A DNA stretch of 64,000 bases from Paenibacillus harenae DSM 16969 (GCF_000422465.1 NZ_AULV01000016.1:1-64000), one strand, 5' to 3'; shown: positions 46,752 to 57,104, numbered from the stretch's first letter. Numbers and translations are program-made. The notes: generated by a model not told the origin, from the sequence alone.

Positions 46752-48281
46752 ATGGGTAAGGTCATTCTCGTTGATGGTGAAAAGCTAATACGTCAGGAAT
46801 TGCTAGTGATGGTCGATTGGAAAAGTCACGGCTTTGAAGTAATTGGTGAAGCAAGCAATGGAAGAGAGGCTTTATTGTTGTATACGGATTTACGGCCTGA
46901 TCTTATGGTCATTGATATTTGTTTGCCGGATATAAATGGCTTTCAGTTGATTGAAGAAATTCGAAAGCTTGATTCGGATTGTCAATTTATCATCGTAAGC
47001 GGTCATGCAGATTTCTCATACGCCAAGACTGCGATTTCATGGGGGGTCAACGCCTATATATTGAAACCCGTAGATGTAAACGAAATCGAGACGGAATTGA
47101 TGAGAATCGGAAAGCTAATGCAAAAGAAATCCGAGCGATCGGCAGGAGAATCAAAGTGGGGGCGAATGATATCGTTGCTTTTGGTTAATGAACAAGCCAA
47201 GCTGCCTGTCTCCCTTCAATCCCTTAATTGGCAGTTGTATCGGGTGCTGCTTCTAAAGATGTATTCGCCAGATTGTAATAGTCGTGTTCTACTTGAAGCC
47301 ATTAAGCTGAAACTAATGAGACATTTTGAAGATCGTGAAGAGGGTGTTGTATTCATCCATGACTCGACCGTAGGAGTAGTTTTACGTGAAACGAGGTTAA
47401 ATAATCTCGATGCTGCAGGCTTGTATTGTGAATTATTGAAAACGCTTGCATTGGAAAATGGACAATTTATTGCGGTCGTGGGAGAAGCTGTCGAATCGAT
47501 CGCCGAAATCGGGAAATCTTACTACGAGGCTGTAAATTTATTAAAGAATGAGTTTTTGTACCGAGGGGAAACGAGAATTATCGACCGCAGCGCTCATATT
47601 CAGCCGCAGGAGGCGCCTGATATCGGCATTTTATCTGAAAAGTTGGTCTACGCTATCGATTTCGGAAGTCGATCCTTACTTCGTCGCGTGCTTGAGGAAG
47701 GTCTGCTTTCGATCGCACAATACTATGGAAATGAGCTGGCAATTAAAGCCGCCGCTTCACAGTGGATTTCGCTCATGCTCACCAGACTGTTGAAAATGAA
47801 TAATATAGCATATTTCGATATACAAGACACGGAGTCTTTGACTTCCGACATTTTCAAGCAGCCCAATTTTCAGACGTTGCAGAGGATGATCGAAGATAGA
47901 CTGATGCTTATTCTTGATCGGTCAGGATCGCAATGCAGGGATGATACGGTTATTTCGCAAGTTTTGGACTTTGTGGAGTGTCATTACTCTGAGAATTTGA
48001 AGTTGAAAACGCTTGGAGAGAAGTTTCATTATAACAGCGCTTATTTGGGCCAATTGTTTAGAAGCGTCACAGGAGATCCATTCCGCACTTATTTGGATAA
48101 AGTTCGAATCCGCAAAGCCAAGGTATTGCTTGAGTGCGGTCTCAAGGTTCACGAGGTTGCCGCCCGTGTAGGAATCTCTAACGTTAACTATTTCCATATG
48201 AAGTTCAAAAAAAACTTAGGTAAAAAACCTTCTCATTACAAGGCAAAATCATCTAAAGACCGTGGTACGTCAACACTATAG
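46752..48281 (+). CDS. Atypical orphan response regulator, YesN type, AraC output
   Basis: The 509-residue protein has an N-terminal receiver (1-120), a long central region and an AraC domain at about 400-500 (LKVHEVAARVGISNVNYFHM; KKPSHYK). The phospho-acceptor Asp55, Ser83 and Lys105 are present, but the acidic pair is Asp8-Gly9 instead of Asp-Asp, so one magnesium ligand is missing. No histidine kinase gene is adjacent. It may be poorly phosphorylated or act without phosphorylation. AAGGGGGATTCCC precedes the ATG. The shared 71-bp element suggests it is co-regulated with GH43/GH3 at 39795. Confidence 0.85.
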   Translation: MGKVILVDGEKLIRQELLVMVDWKSHGFEVIGEASNGREALLLYTDLRPDLMVIDICLPDINGFQLIEEIRKLDSDCQFIIVSGHADFSYAKTAISWGVNAYILKPVDVNEIETELMRIGKLMQKKSERSAGESKWGRMISLLLVNEQAKLPVSLQSLNWQLYRVLLLKMYSPDCNSRVLLEAIKLKLMRHFEDREEGVVFIHDSTVGVVLRETRLNNLDAAGLYCELLKTLALENGQFIAVVGEAVESIAEIGKSYYEAVNLLKNEFLYRGETRIIDRSAHIQPQEAPDIGILSEKLVYAIDFGSRSLLRRVLEEGLLSIAQYYGNELAIKAAASQWISLMLTRLLKMNNIAYFDIQDTESLTSDIFKQPNFQTLQRMIEDRLMLILDRSGSQCRDDTVISQVLDFVECHYSENLKLKTLGEKFHYNSAYLGQLFRSVTGDPFRTYLDKVRIRKAKVLLECGLKVHEVAARVGISNVNYFHMKFKKNLGKKPSHYKAKSSKDRGTSTL

Positions 48282-48403
48282 AGCTTTCATGAAGAAGAAC
48301 GGCGAAGCCATCTATACGAACGCAGGCCGCTCGTGCCGGTAGTTCATATTTGCGGCATTACTTTCAAGGGGGATCATCTATTTTTGCATATACTACTCTG
48401 ATC

Positions 48404-49255
48404 TCACTTGTAATACAACAATCGTTTCGCTGATGCATTGCGGAAGCTGGTCGGTGTAAGATTCGTCATCTGCTTGAACGATTTCATAAAATGATGACTG
48501 TCGCAATAGCCGAGCTGCATCGCGATTTCGTTGATGCTCTGATTCGTATCCGTCAGGAGAAAGGACGCGGCTTCAATCTTTTGCTTCATAATAAAGTGCT
48601 TGAGCGACATGCCGGAGATTGTTGAGAACAGGTATGACAAGTATTTGGCATTATAGCCGAAATGATCCGCGATCTGGGACACCTTCAGCGGTTCGAAGCG
48701 GTGCCACTTGATATAGTCTGCGATATCGTTGTAGAGCTGAAGCTGCTTCAGCTCTTTTTTTACGGCGTTTGTGCCCGGATCGCATTGCTTGTACAACTCG
48801 TATAGAATACTCGTTGCCAAAAAATTATTCAGCGTCGGGTCTTGATAGCTTCGGACGGAGTCCTGCAGCTGTTTCATCATGACGATGATCTTATCCGAAC
48901 GCTGCAGCGCACCTTGACGCGGTATCATCATATGTCCCGTCCGGGCTTCATACTTTTCGACGAGTATTGGAGCCGCCGATTGTTCCTCCGCGGTAAAATG
49001 AAGCCAATAAAAGCTGCAGTCGGACCCCTGATACCCGAATTGCCTGGTACGGGGAGCCATAAGAAGAAACTCCCCTTCCTGCAAGACGTGCCGCTCCTCG
49101 TCATCTGCAATGTATAACTGTCCTTTGGTCTGTATGAACAATTCATAATCCATGAGCACTCTGTTCATATGCATCCATTCGGGGAAAGGTGAAACGAATT
49201 TGCCGGTCATCGTCAACGTTAACGGTTTTTCTATGTTAAAGGTATAGCCGATCAT
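48404..49255 (-). CDS. AraC-family transcriptional regulator
   Basis: This 283-residue regulator has an N-terminal cupin domain and C-terminal AraC motifs at about 180-275 (QSINEIAMQLGYCDSHHFMK; LTPTSFRN). It is divergent from the GH127 gene at 49477 with a gap of about 220 bp, so it probably controls arabinose-oligosaccharide use. It converges with the response regulator ending at 48281; I see no clear terminator between them. Confidence 0.9.
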   Translation of the reverse strand: MIGYTFNIEKPLTLTMTGKFVSPFPEWMHMNRVLMDYELFIQTKGQLYIADDEERHVLQEGEFLLMAPRTRQFGYQGSDCSFYWLHFTAEEQSAAPILVEKYEARTGHMMIPRQGALQRSDKIIVMMKQLQDSVRSYQDPTLNNFLATSILYELYKQCDPGTNAVKKELKQLQLYNDIADYIKWHRFEPLKVSQIADHFGYNAKYLSYLFSTISGMSLKHFIMKQKIEAASFLLTDTNQSINEIAMQLGYCDSHHFMKSFKQMTNLTPTSFRNASAKRLLYYK

Positions 49256-49476
49256 TTAGAATAGACGCCGCCTTTCTGTCCTTTTTTCACTTCACTGGTT
49301 TAATCATAACCTTATGTTAGCCAAATTTCCATATCCTCAGCGCAGTCAACGATTGGGAATAAACCTGACTTTTTTACACATATTCGAACCTTTCGCCATT
49401 TACCTTGTTAGTCGCAAAACGGTAATCTGGGGATAGTACGGATATGAGATCACTAAGGGACATGGAAGGTGAATGG

Positions 49477-51771
49477 ATGATGAACAGGAATAAAGCGACG
49501 CTGCAGCGAATTGCTTTGCAGCATTTCGGACTGGATCAAGTGGTGCTTACCGGAGACTATCAAGCCAATGCTTTCAAGAAGGAACTCGAATACTTGAACA
49601 GCTATAATGTTGACAGGTTGCTGGCCGGATTCCGGGAAACCCGGGGGCTCAAGCCGAAGGCAGCGAAATACCCGGGATGGGAAGATACGGAGATTCGCGG
49701 GCATACGCTCGGCCATTATCTGACGGCATGCGCGCAAGCGTACTCCGTGACGAAGGATCCGGCGATGCTGGAGAGACTGACGTATATGGCAAACGAATTG
49801 TCGGAATGCCGGTTTGAAAACGGTTATCTCTCCGCGTTTCCTGAAACGCTTATTGATAACATCGAGAAGAAGCAGCCGGCATGGGTTCCCTGGTATACGA
49901 TGCACAAGATTATTGCGGGATTGATATCCGCATACCAAGCAACTCAATCCAAGGTCGCCTTCGACACGGTTGTGAAATTGGGTGACTGGGTGGCGTCGCG
50001 GACATCCCGTTGGTCAGACGAGCTGCAAGCAACCGTACTGGCCGTCGAGTATGGGGGGATGAATGACTGCCTCTATGACTTGTACAAAATTTCCGGCGAT
50101 CCGAAGCATCTGGAGGCGGCTCACAAATTCGACGAGCTCCCCTTGTTTGAGGCGATCCGGCAAGGCCGGAATATATTGAGGGGGAAGCATGCAAACACGA
50201 CGATTCCGAAATTTTTGGGAGCGTTGAACCGTTTTCTCGTGCTGGGGGAAAGCGAGCGTTTCTATCTGGAAGCGGCTATGAATTTCTGGGATATCGTAGT
50301 TGATCACCACAGTTATATGACCGGCGGCAACAGCGAAGCGGAACATTTTGGCGAGCCGGATTCACTCGATCAGAGACGCACGGATATCACCTGCGAGACG
50401 TGCAACAGCTACAACATGCTGAAGCTGACCCGCGAGCTGTTCAAGCTGACCGGAGACCGAAAGTATGCGGACTTCTACGAGACAACCTATATGAACGCGA
50501 TCCTTTCCTCGCAGAATCCCGAAACGGGCATGACCATGTATTTCCAGCCGATGGCGACAGGATATTTCAAGATCTACAGCTCGCCGTTCGAGCACTTCTG
50601 GTGCTGTACGGGAACGGGGATGGAGAGCTTTACGAAGCTGGGCGACAGCATCTACTTCCATAAAGCGAATGAGCTGTTTATTAATCAATATGTAAGCTCC
50701 ACGTTAGACTGGAGCGAGCAGCAAGCACGTCTTGCTCTGAGCTCCGGCATCCCGGACAGCGACTGCGTAACGCTCCGGCTTGAGACGGATGATCAACAGC
50801 CGAGGTCGCTCAAGCTTCATCTTCGCATTCCGTACTGGGTTCGGGGAGATGTCAGAGCGCACTTGAACGGTGAGCCGCTGGCGCTCGAAGTCAAGGACCA
50901 TTACATCGTGATCGACCGTAAATGGAACCATGGCGATACGCTCACACTTAAGCTCCCGATGAAGGTATTTTACTCCGGCCTGCCGGATAATCGCTATGCG
51001 GTCGGTTTTCAATATGGGCCGGTCGTCTTAAGCGCGGCGCTCGGAACAGAGGACATGACCCAGGCGAATACGGGGATTATGGTAAGAGTGCCGACACGCA
51101 GAATGCTTGTGAAGGATTTTATTATTCCCCGGGGAATGAGCCCGCAGCAGTGGCTGGGCGATATCGAGCGGCACCTGGTGAAGGAAGACGGCCAGCTCGT
51201 CTTCAGGCTCCGAAATACCGATGAGGACGAGCGGCTTGTATTTACCCCGCATTATAAGCAGCATCAGGAGCGTTACGGCATCTATTGGAATATTGTCGAA
51301 GCGGACTCGGAAGAGCTGAAACAGCATTTGGCGCTTGGACGAATGGAGCAGCTTGTGAAAGAGGCGACGATCGACAGCGTCCAGGTCGGCAATGATCAAT
51401 ACGAGCTTCAGCATGAAGTACATGGACAAGAAACGTTCAGTGGAGCCTGGGACGGACAAAATGGAAGATTGGCGCATCCCGGCGGATGGTTCAGCTATAA
51501 GCTTAACGTCGATCCGGAAAGCGAGAACGTGCTTCAGGTGATGTATTTCTGCATCCATCATGATCGGGTGATGAACATTTATGCGGATGGCGAATTGCTT
51601 GTACGCGAGCAGCCATCCTGGGAGTGGAAACGCGACTTTATCACGAAGCGCTATCTGATCCCCGCTGAGATCGTGAAGGGGAAATCGCAAGTGGAATTCA
51701 GGTTTGTTCCGGAAGACAAGCTGAACGGCATCTATGGTATGCTGCGAACGATGAGACCGGTTGCGGAGTGA
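49477..51771 (+). CDS. Beta-L-arabinofuranosidase, GH127
   Basis: This 764-residue enzyme releases terminal beta-L-arabinofuranose. The N-terminal alpha/alpha-barrel carries the GH127 active-site set: Glu307 and Cys309 in the TCETC stretch and Cys376-Cys377 in WCCTGTG, equivalent to the zinc-binding Glu/Cys cluster and Cys nucleophile of the Bifidobacterium HypBA1 enzyme. Beta-sandwich domains follow from about residue 430. No signal peptide, so it acts on imported sugars. I prefer the ATG at 49477, seven bases after GGAAGG; in-frame ATGs at 49444, 49462 and 49480 are alternatives. A terminator follows at 51906. Confidence 0.88.
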   Translation: MMNRNKATLQRIALQHFGLDQVVLTGDYQANAFKKELEYLNSYNVDRLLAGFRETRGLKPKAAKYPGWEDTEIRGHTLGHYLTACAQAYSVTKDPAMLERLTYMANELSECRFENGYLSAFPETLIDNIEKKQPAWVPWYTMHKIIAGLISAYQATQSKVAFDTVVKLGDWVASRTSRWSDELQATVLAVEYGGMNDCLYDLYKISGDPKHLEAAHKFDELPLFEAIRQGRNILRGKHANTTIPKFLGALNRFLVLGESERFYLEAAMNFWDIVVDHHSYMTGGNSEAEHFGEPDSLDQRRTDITCETCNSYNMLKLTRELFKLTGDRKYADFYETTYMNAILSSQNPETGMTMYFQPMATGYFKIYSSPFEHFWCCTGTGMESFTKLGDSIYFHKANELFINQYVSSTLDWSEQQARLALSSGIPDSDCVTLRLETDDQQPRSLKLHLRIPYWVRGDVRAHLNGEPLALEVKDHYIVIDRKWNHGDTLTLKLPMKVFYSGLPDNRYAVGFQYGPVVLSAALGTEDMTQANTGIMVRVPTRRMLVKDFIIPRGMSPQQWLGDIERHLVKEDGQLVFRLRNTDEDERLVFTPHYKQHQERYGIYWNIVEADSEELKQHLALGRMEQLVKEATIDSVQVGNDQYELQHEVHGQETFSGAWDGQNGRLAHPGGWFSYKLNVDPESENVLQVMYFCIHHDRVMNIYADGELLVREQPSWEWKRDFITKRYLIPAEIVKGKSQVEFRFVPEDKLNGIYGMLRTMRPVAE

Positions 51772-51905
51772 AAAAGAAGAGTTAGAGTTGGGAAATATTC
51801 AATGCCAGGCTGACTCACCGAGAAAATGAAGGGTTTTTCAATGATGTCACCGAAATAATTGCGACCTTTTACTTGCGTAAAATGGAGGCGAGAAAGAAGG
51901 AATCT

Positions 51906-51952
51906 AAAGAAGGTGTCCTAGAAGCCAAGGCTTTTAGGATACCTTCTTTTAT
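51906..51952. terminator. Rho-independent terminator after GH127
   Basis: AAAGAAGGTGTCCTA and TAGGATACCTTCTTTT form a 15-base stem with one mismatch, with a further GAAGCC/GGCTTT inner stem. A and T runs on both sides allow use from either strand. Confidence 0.88.
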
Positions 51953-51963
51953 ATATCTTCCTG

Positions 51964-52116
51964 CTAATTAATTTGTACCAGTTGCCATTGCTGATTGAGA
52001 TCGCCGCGATATAGATTTTGTTGAATCTTCGCTCCATCGGCGGTGGAGGATCCGACGACCTCAACCGCTTTATTGCTGTTCACGTTGAGGATGTTCCAAT
52101 ACCCGTTACTCATTCT
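51964..52116 (-). pseudogene. Ricin-B-lectin (CBM13) C-terminal remnant
   Basis: The minus strand encodes WNILNVNSNKAVEVVG followed by DLNQQWQLV and a stop, the terminal repeat of a beta-trefoil lectin with its QxW motif. An open frame extends upstream to 52299 but the added residues are hydrophobic or random, overlap the start of the esterase gene and have no lectin character. It is best read as the 3' end of a lost secreted glycosidase that carried a CBM13 module. Confidence 0.7.
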
Positions 52117-52233
52117 TAACCTGTCAAATAATGGTTCTATGCCCCTTTTAACTCTAACTTTGACGTACGAGTGAGAAGTATCAATTGACGGGTTGTTAGT
52201 ACAGTTTGTAAAGTTTATAATTTTTGGAAATAA

Positions 52234-53058
<825 letters not shown>

Positions 53059-53098
53059 CTTGTCTAGCGACTACAATCTGAGCATCTATTGCTTAGAG

Positions 53099-53145
53099 AA
53101 AAAACGACCTCCAAGCCCATATACTGGGAATGGAAGTCGTTTTTG
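53099..53145 (+). terminator. Rho-independent terminator after esterase
   Basis: AAAAACGACCTCCA pairs with TGGAAGTCGTTTTT with one mismatch; the T-run overlaps the stem end. Confidence 0.85.
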
Positions 53146-53305
53146 GTGCATTCACCTTTACTGTTTTATCAAAACCACAAGTTCTTCAGTGGCCTCATAT
53201 ATCATGGTTTTTTTATTTTATCGGATAGGTAACATTCGCTTAAAATACTACGGAGCAGCACTAACCCGTGGAGGTCAGCTTCTGATTCAAAGCAGATATA
53301 CATAC

Positions 53306-53357
53306 AAACAGCGTCAGCCCAGGACTCCGTTTTACTTGTCCGGCTGACGTTGTTTCA
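53306..53357 (+). terminator. Strong hairpin, possible terminator or attenuator
   Basis: AAACAGCGTCAGCC pairs with GGCTGACGTTGTTT, extended inward by GGAC/GTCC. The following TTGTTTCATTTGG is only moderately T-rich. It lies upstream of the importer operon and could insulate it or act as leader structure. Confidence 0.5.
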
Positions 53358-53411
53358 TTTGGTTTGTTCGTCGAACGCGTACGTTGCGTTCCGAACGATG
53401 CATCTTCAAAA

Positions 53412-53426
53412 ATGACAACGCTTTCT
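53412..53426 (+). promoter_or_regulatory. cre-like catabolite control site
   Basis: ATGACAACGCTTTCT matches 14 of 15 positions of WTGNAANCGNWNNCW. It lies 66 bp before the permease start at 53492. Confidence 0.5.
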
Positions 53427-53491
53427 TAAGAATGTCTTCTATCTGGGCGCTGTCCCGAACGTATAGACTTGTAGCAAAGGAGGATTATCGC

Positions 53492-54469
53492 ATGAATGTG
53501 GATTCACAAGTGATGGAAACGGTTAAATTGGGGCAAACGCGAAAATGGAAGCGGTTTAAAAAACAATGGATGCTGCATTTGTTTGTGGGCATCGGGATGA
53601 TTTTTCTGATTGTTTTCTCGTATACGCCAATGTTCGGCATTATCATGGCTTTCAAGAATTACACGATATCCGAAGGAATTGTTGGGATTTTCACCAGCGA
53701 ATGGGTCGGACTCAAACATTTCGACGAGTTTATTAACGACTACCAATTCGGCACGATTGTCAGGAATACGTTGGCCTTAAGCCTTCTTAAAGTGTTGTTC
53801 ACCTTCCCGGCTCCGATCTTGCTGGCGATCCTGCTCAACGAAGTCAAAAACGGGGCATTTAAGCGATTCGCGCAAACAATCAGTTACCTGCCTCATTTCA
53901 TCTCATGGGTTGTCGTCGTCGGCATTTCATTCGCCTTCTTGTCCGCCGATATCGGACTTGTAAATAAAGCGCTGCTGAGCCTTGGGCTTATCGACAAGCC
54001 GCTTGATCTACTCACCAACCCCGACTACTTCTGGGGGCTGGCCGTTGGCAGCGCCGTGTGGAAGGAGATGGGATGGTGGACCATTATATTCCTGGCGGCC
54101 ATTACGGGCATTAACCCGTCGCTTTACGAAGCGGCGAAGATAGACGGGGCGGGGAGGCTGGCCCGGATTCGTCACATTACGCTTCCCGGCATGCAAGGCA
54201 CGATTGTCGTTGTTCTCATTCTTACGATTGGAAGCATCCTGGGCGGCGGGTTGGTCGGCTCCAATTTCGAACAAGCTTTTTTGTTCGGAAACAGCATCAA
54301 CAACCCTACCTCCGAAATCGTACAGACCTATGCATTCAAGGTCGGCCTGAAAGACGGAAGATTCTCCTATGCGGCAGCCATCGATTTCATTCAGTCCGTC
54401 ATCTCTGTCGCGCTGATTTTCTCCAGTAACTACATTGCCAAACGAATTTCGGGCTCCGGCCTGTTTTAG
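53492..54469 (+). CDS. ABC importer permease, LplB type
   Basis: This 325-residue inner-membrane subunit has six membrane segments and an EAA loop (LYEAAKIDGAGRLARIRHI, about residues 212-230). I start at 53492, directly after AAAGGAGG; an in-frame ATG at 53384 would add 36 residues that precede this site and are unlike the family. With genes at 54486 and 55432 it forms an importer unit without ATPase, followed by its probable YesM/YesN regulators at 57105. Confidence 0.9.
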   Translation: MNVDSQVMETVKLGQTRKWKRFKKQWMLHLFVGIGMIFLIVFSYTPMFGIIMAFKNYTISEGIVGIFTSEWVGLKHFDEFINDYQFGTIVRNTLALSLLKVLFTFPAPILLAILLNEVKNGAFKRFAQTISYLPHFISWVVVVGISFAFLSADIGLVNKALLSLGLIDKPLDLLTNPDYFWGLAVGSAVWKEMGWWTIIFLAAITGINPSLYEAAKIDGAGRLARIRHITLPGMQGTIVVVLILTIGSILGGGLVGSNFEQAFLFGNSINNPTSEIVQTYAFKVGLKDGRFSYAAAIDFIQSVISVALIFSSNYIAKRISGSGLF

Positions 54470-54485
54470 AAAAGGAGATCCATCG

Positions 54486-55367
54486 ATGAATGTAAGTCAA
54501 AGGAATAAGGATCTTGTCATGGACAGCGTTGTTACCGTTATTTTGTTTGTCATCATGCTGGCCATGCTGTACCCGTTTTATTATGTCTTGATTCTCTCGT
54601 TTAACAAAGGTACCGATTCGCTTCTCGGAGGCATTTATTTCTGGCCCCGGAACGTGACGTTCGAGAACTATGCCACATTTTTGAACGATCCGCAATGGTA
54701 TAAGGCGTTCCTGGTGACGGTGGTCCGCACGATATCCGGCTCCGCGCTGGGCGTGCTGCTTACGTGCCTTGTTGCATACGGACTTTCGCATCGCGAGCTT
54801 TTGTTTAGCAAGTTTTATTTTACCATGATTATTTTCGCTATGTATTTCTCCGGCGGTCTGATTCCTTACTACGTGGTGCTGCGTTCCGTCGGGCTGCTGA
54901 ATTCATTTGGGGTCTATATTATCCCGTCTATGCTAAGTACGTTCTTCCTGCTGATCGCCATTTCGTTCTTCCGTGAAATACCGGGGGAGCTGAAAGAATC
55001 CGCGTATATGGACGGAGCGAATGATTTTGTTACCTTCTATCGCATCATTCTCCCGGTTTCGATGCCGCTCATCGCTACGATGGCGCTATTCATGGGCGTT
55101 GGCCAATGGAATTCATGGGTGGACTCCGCTTATTTTGTTCAATCCGATAATTTGCGGACGCTTGCCTACCGGATGATGGAGGTCATAAACAAAAGCAATG
55201 CGCCGATGGATGCCGTCGGTGCCGCCAACAGCGCATCGTCCGGCGTCACCAGTTATTCCCTGCAGCTATCCGCCATGGTGGTCTCAATCGCACCGATCGT
55301 TTGCGTGTATCCGTTCCTGCAGCGGTTTTTCATTCATGGCATTATGCTTGGCTCCGTCAAGGGCTGA
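54486..55367 (+). CDS. ABC importer permease, LplC/YtcP type
   Basis: This 293-residue partner subunit has six membrane segments, the EAA loop ELKESAYMDGANDFVTFYRI (about residues 166-185) and the closing FIHGIMLGSVKG. The ATG at 54486 follows AAAAGGAGATCC; the open frame extends upstream into the preceding gene but without a matching site. Confidence 0.9.
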   Translation: MNVSQRNKDLVMDSVVTVILFVIMLAMLYPFYYVLILSFNKGTDSLLGGIYFWPRNVTFENYATFLNDPQWYKAFLVTVVRTISGSALGVLLTCLVAYGLSHRELLFSKFYFTMIIFAMYFSGGLIPYYVVLRSVGLLNSFGVYIIPSMLSTFFLLIAISFFREIPGELKESAYMDGANDFVTFYRIILPVSMPLIATMALFMGVGQWNSWVDSAYFVQSDNLRTLAYRMMEVINKSNAPMDAVGAANSASSGVTSYSLQLSAMVVSIAPIVCVYPFLQRFFIHGIMLGSVKG

Positions 55368-55380
55368 TGCTGCCGCTTGT

Positions 55381-55403
55381 TATTAAAGCTTTTTGCTTTA
55401 ATA
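55381..55403 (+). promoter_or_regulatory. Perfect inverted repeat between permease and binding-protein genes
   Basis: TATTAAAGC and GCTTTAATA pair perfectly around TTTTT, in the 64-bp gap before the lipoprotein gene. It is AT-rich and lacks a T-run after the stem. It may set mRNA stability so that the binding protein is made in excess, or be an operator. Confidence 0.45.
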
Positions 55404-55431
55404 TATAATACAAATCATAGGAGGGGTTGTT

Positions 55432-57000
55432 TTGAATCAAGGCAAGTTTAAAAAGACTCTGACGACATCTGTAGCGGTTATTCTATTATTGTCATTGCTG
55501 TCGGCATGCAGCGGCAACGGCGCGAACAGCGGTAATCCGCAAGCGTCCGACTCCGGCGGCGGATCGGCGAAGGGTGGAGAAATCGAAGAGCTGTCGTTAT
55601 TTATCGACATGCCATGGTATCCGGTCCGGGAATGGAAAGGTCCGGTAGCGGAAAAAATCACCGAAATGACGGGAGTTAAATTAAACGTGACGGTCGCGAC
55701 GGATGACAAGCAGCTTCCATTGATGATTGCTTCCGGCGATTTGCCGGATCTCATTTTTACTTATGCCCAAATTGATCGCCTGTCCGATTCCAAATTGTCG
55801 TATCCCTGGAATGAATTAATCGAAAAGTACGCGCCGGACTTTAAAATCGACGACACGAGAATCGGAATTCACACGATGGATGACGGTAATTTCTACACGG
55901 TGCGGAACTCTTTCGCCACGCAAGCGGAATCGGAGCAGAACAAATACGCGGTCGGCAGCGACGGCAACCCCGGCATTGCCGTAAGGGAAGACATCCTGAA
56001 GGAGCTTGGAAATCCGACGATCGCCTCGTTGGAGGATTTCACGAATGTTTTGGCCATGGTCAAGGAGAAGTATCCCGATATGGTACCGCTCGCGATGGAC
56101 AAAAACTGGATCGAACAATACTTTATCATTCAGTTTGGCATCGATGCTTACTTTGAGAATTGGTACGAACAGGACGGAAAGATCGAATATTATCTCAAGC
56201 ATCCCAAAATGCTGGATTTCTTCAAATTCATGAACAGCCTTTATCGCAACGGCTATATACAAGCCGAGAACTTCGCTCATGCCAATGACTTGATCGACGA
56301 TCAATATGCGACGAGCGGCAAAGCGTTCGCCCACAGTCAAACGGTAAGCACGGCGGACAAGGACAACATCGCCATTAAAAACGACGGAGGCGATTTCTCC
56401 TTCAAAATGCTGCCTTCGGCATTATCGAAAGATGCGAAGGTCGTAGGCACGGGGCTTGGCTTCGCCGGAACCTTCATTACCAAAGACAACAAAAATCCAG
56501 AGAAATCTATCCAATTTTTGCAGTACCTAGCCAGCGAAGAGGGCAAAAAATTGACGATGTTCGGGGTTGAAGGCGAGCATTGGACCTGGAATGAGGAAGG
56601 TTATCCAAACCTAAAATACGATCCTTCCGACGCTGATTTCGTCAACAGCAACGGAATCAAGTGGTGGTACCTCTACAACGATGGCATCACCGAGGGGATG
56701 CTGGGATATAAACCAGGTACGCAAACGACTCAGGCATTGATGGAGCTAAAAGATATCAGAACCTCCAAACCAGCTGTCGGTATGATCCAAACGAAGCCGG
56801 ATTCTTCGGAGAAAACGATCAAGACAAAGATCGACGATATGATCAGGAACGAGAAGGTCAAAATTTATTTGGCGAAAACCGAGGAGGAAGCCGTGCAAAA
56901 CTATGAAGCCTTGGTAAAAAATGCCGAGAATATCGGGCTACAAAAGTTGACAGACTGGGCGAACCAAACGTATCAGGAGAAAAAGGACTTGCTAAAGTGA
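55432..57000 (+). CDS. Extracellular solute-binding lipoprotein, LplA type
   Basis: This 522-residue substrate receptor serves the importer at 53492-55367. The signal peptide has lipobox LSAC (Cys26) and a Gly/Ser/Asn-rich linker to about residue 45, then a two-lobed binding fold. The TTG start is supported by AGGAGGGG eight bases upstream; no ATG lies near. It ends at a strong terminator. The ligand is unknown. Confidence 0.88.
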   Translation: MNQGKFKKTLTTSVAVILLLSLLSACSGNGANSGNPQASDSGGGSAKGGEIEELSLFIDMPWYPVREWKGPVAEKITEMTGVKLNVTVATDDKQLPLMIASGDLPDLIFTYAQIDRLSDSKLSYPWNELIEKYAPDFKIDDTRIGIHTMDDGNFYTVRNSFATQAESEQNKYAVGSDGNPGIAVREDILKELGNPTIASLEDFTNVLAMVKEKYPDMVPLAMDKNWIEQYFIIQFGIDAYFENWYEQDGKIEYYLKHPKMLDFFKFMNSLYRNGYIQAENFAHANDLIDDQYATSGKAFAHSQTVSTADKDNIAIKNDGGDFSFKMLPSALSKDAKVVGTGLGFAGTFITKDNKNPEKSIQFLQYLASEEGKKLTMFGVEGEHWTWNEEGYPNLKYDPSDADFVNSNGIKWWYLYNDGITEGMLGYKPGTQTTQALMELKDIRTSKPAVGMIQTKPDSSEKTIKTKIDDMIRNEKVKIYLAKTEEEAVQNYEALVKNAENIGLQKLTDWANQTYQEKKDLLK

Positions 57001-57014
57001 ATATCGAAATTTGC

Positions 57015-57050
57015 TGGTAGGGGCGCATTGACGCCTCTACCCGTTTTTTA
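57015..57050 (+). terminator. Rho-independent terminator after binding protein
   Basis: GGTAGGGGCG and CGCCTCTACC pair (one G-T) around CATTGA, followed by CGTTTTTT. Confidence 0.92.
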
Positions 57051-57104
57051 CTTGCACGTGATGGAAACCGACACCATACCGTCAGCAGGAGGAGATCCAG
57101 TATC

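Larger units (their letters stand above)
53146..53491. other. Upstream region of the 53.5-kb importer operon
   Basis: This region carries a second strong hairpin (53306-53357) and a cre-like site (53412-53426), then AAAGGAGG at the permease start. No protein-coding signal is visible. A sigma-A promoter was not convincingly found. Confidence 0.4.

Noticed and set aside
53384..53491. Longer start for the permease at 53492
   Set aside because: The added 36 residues lie before the AAAGGAGG site and cover the cre-like sequence; permeases of this type start shortly before their first membrane segment.
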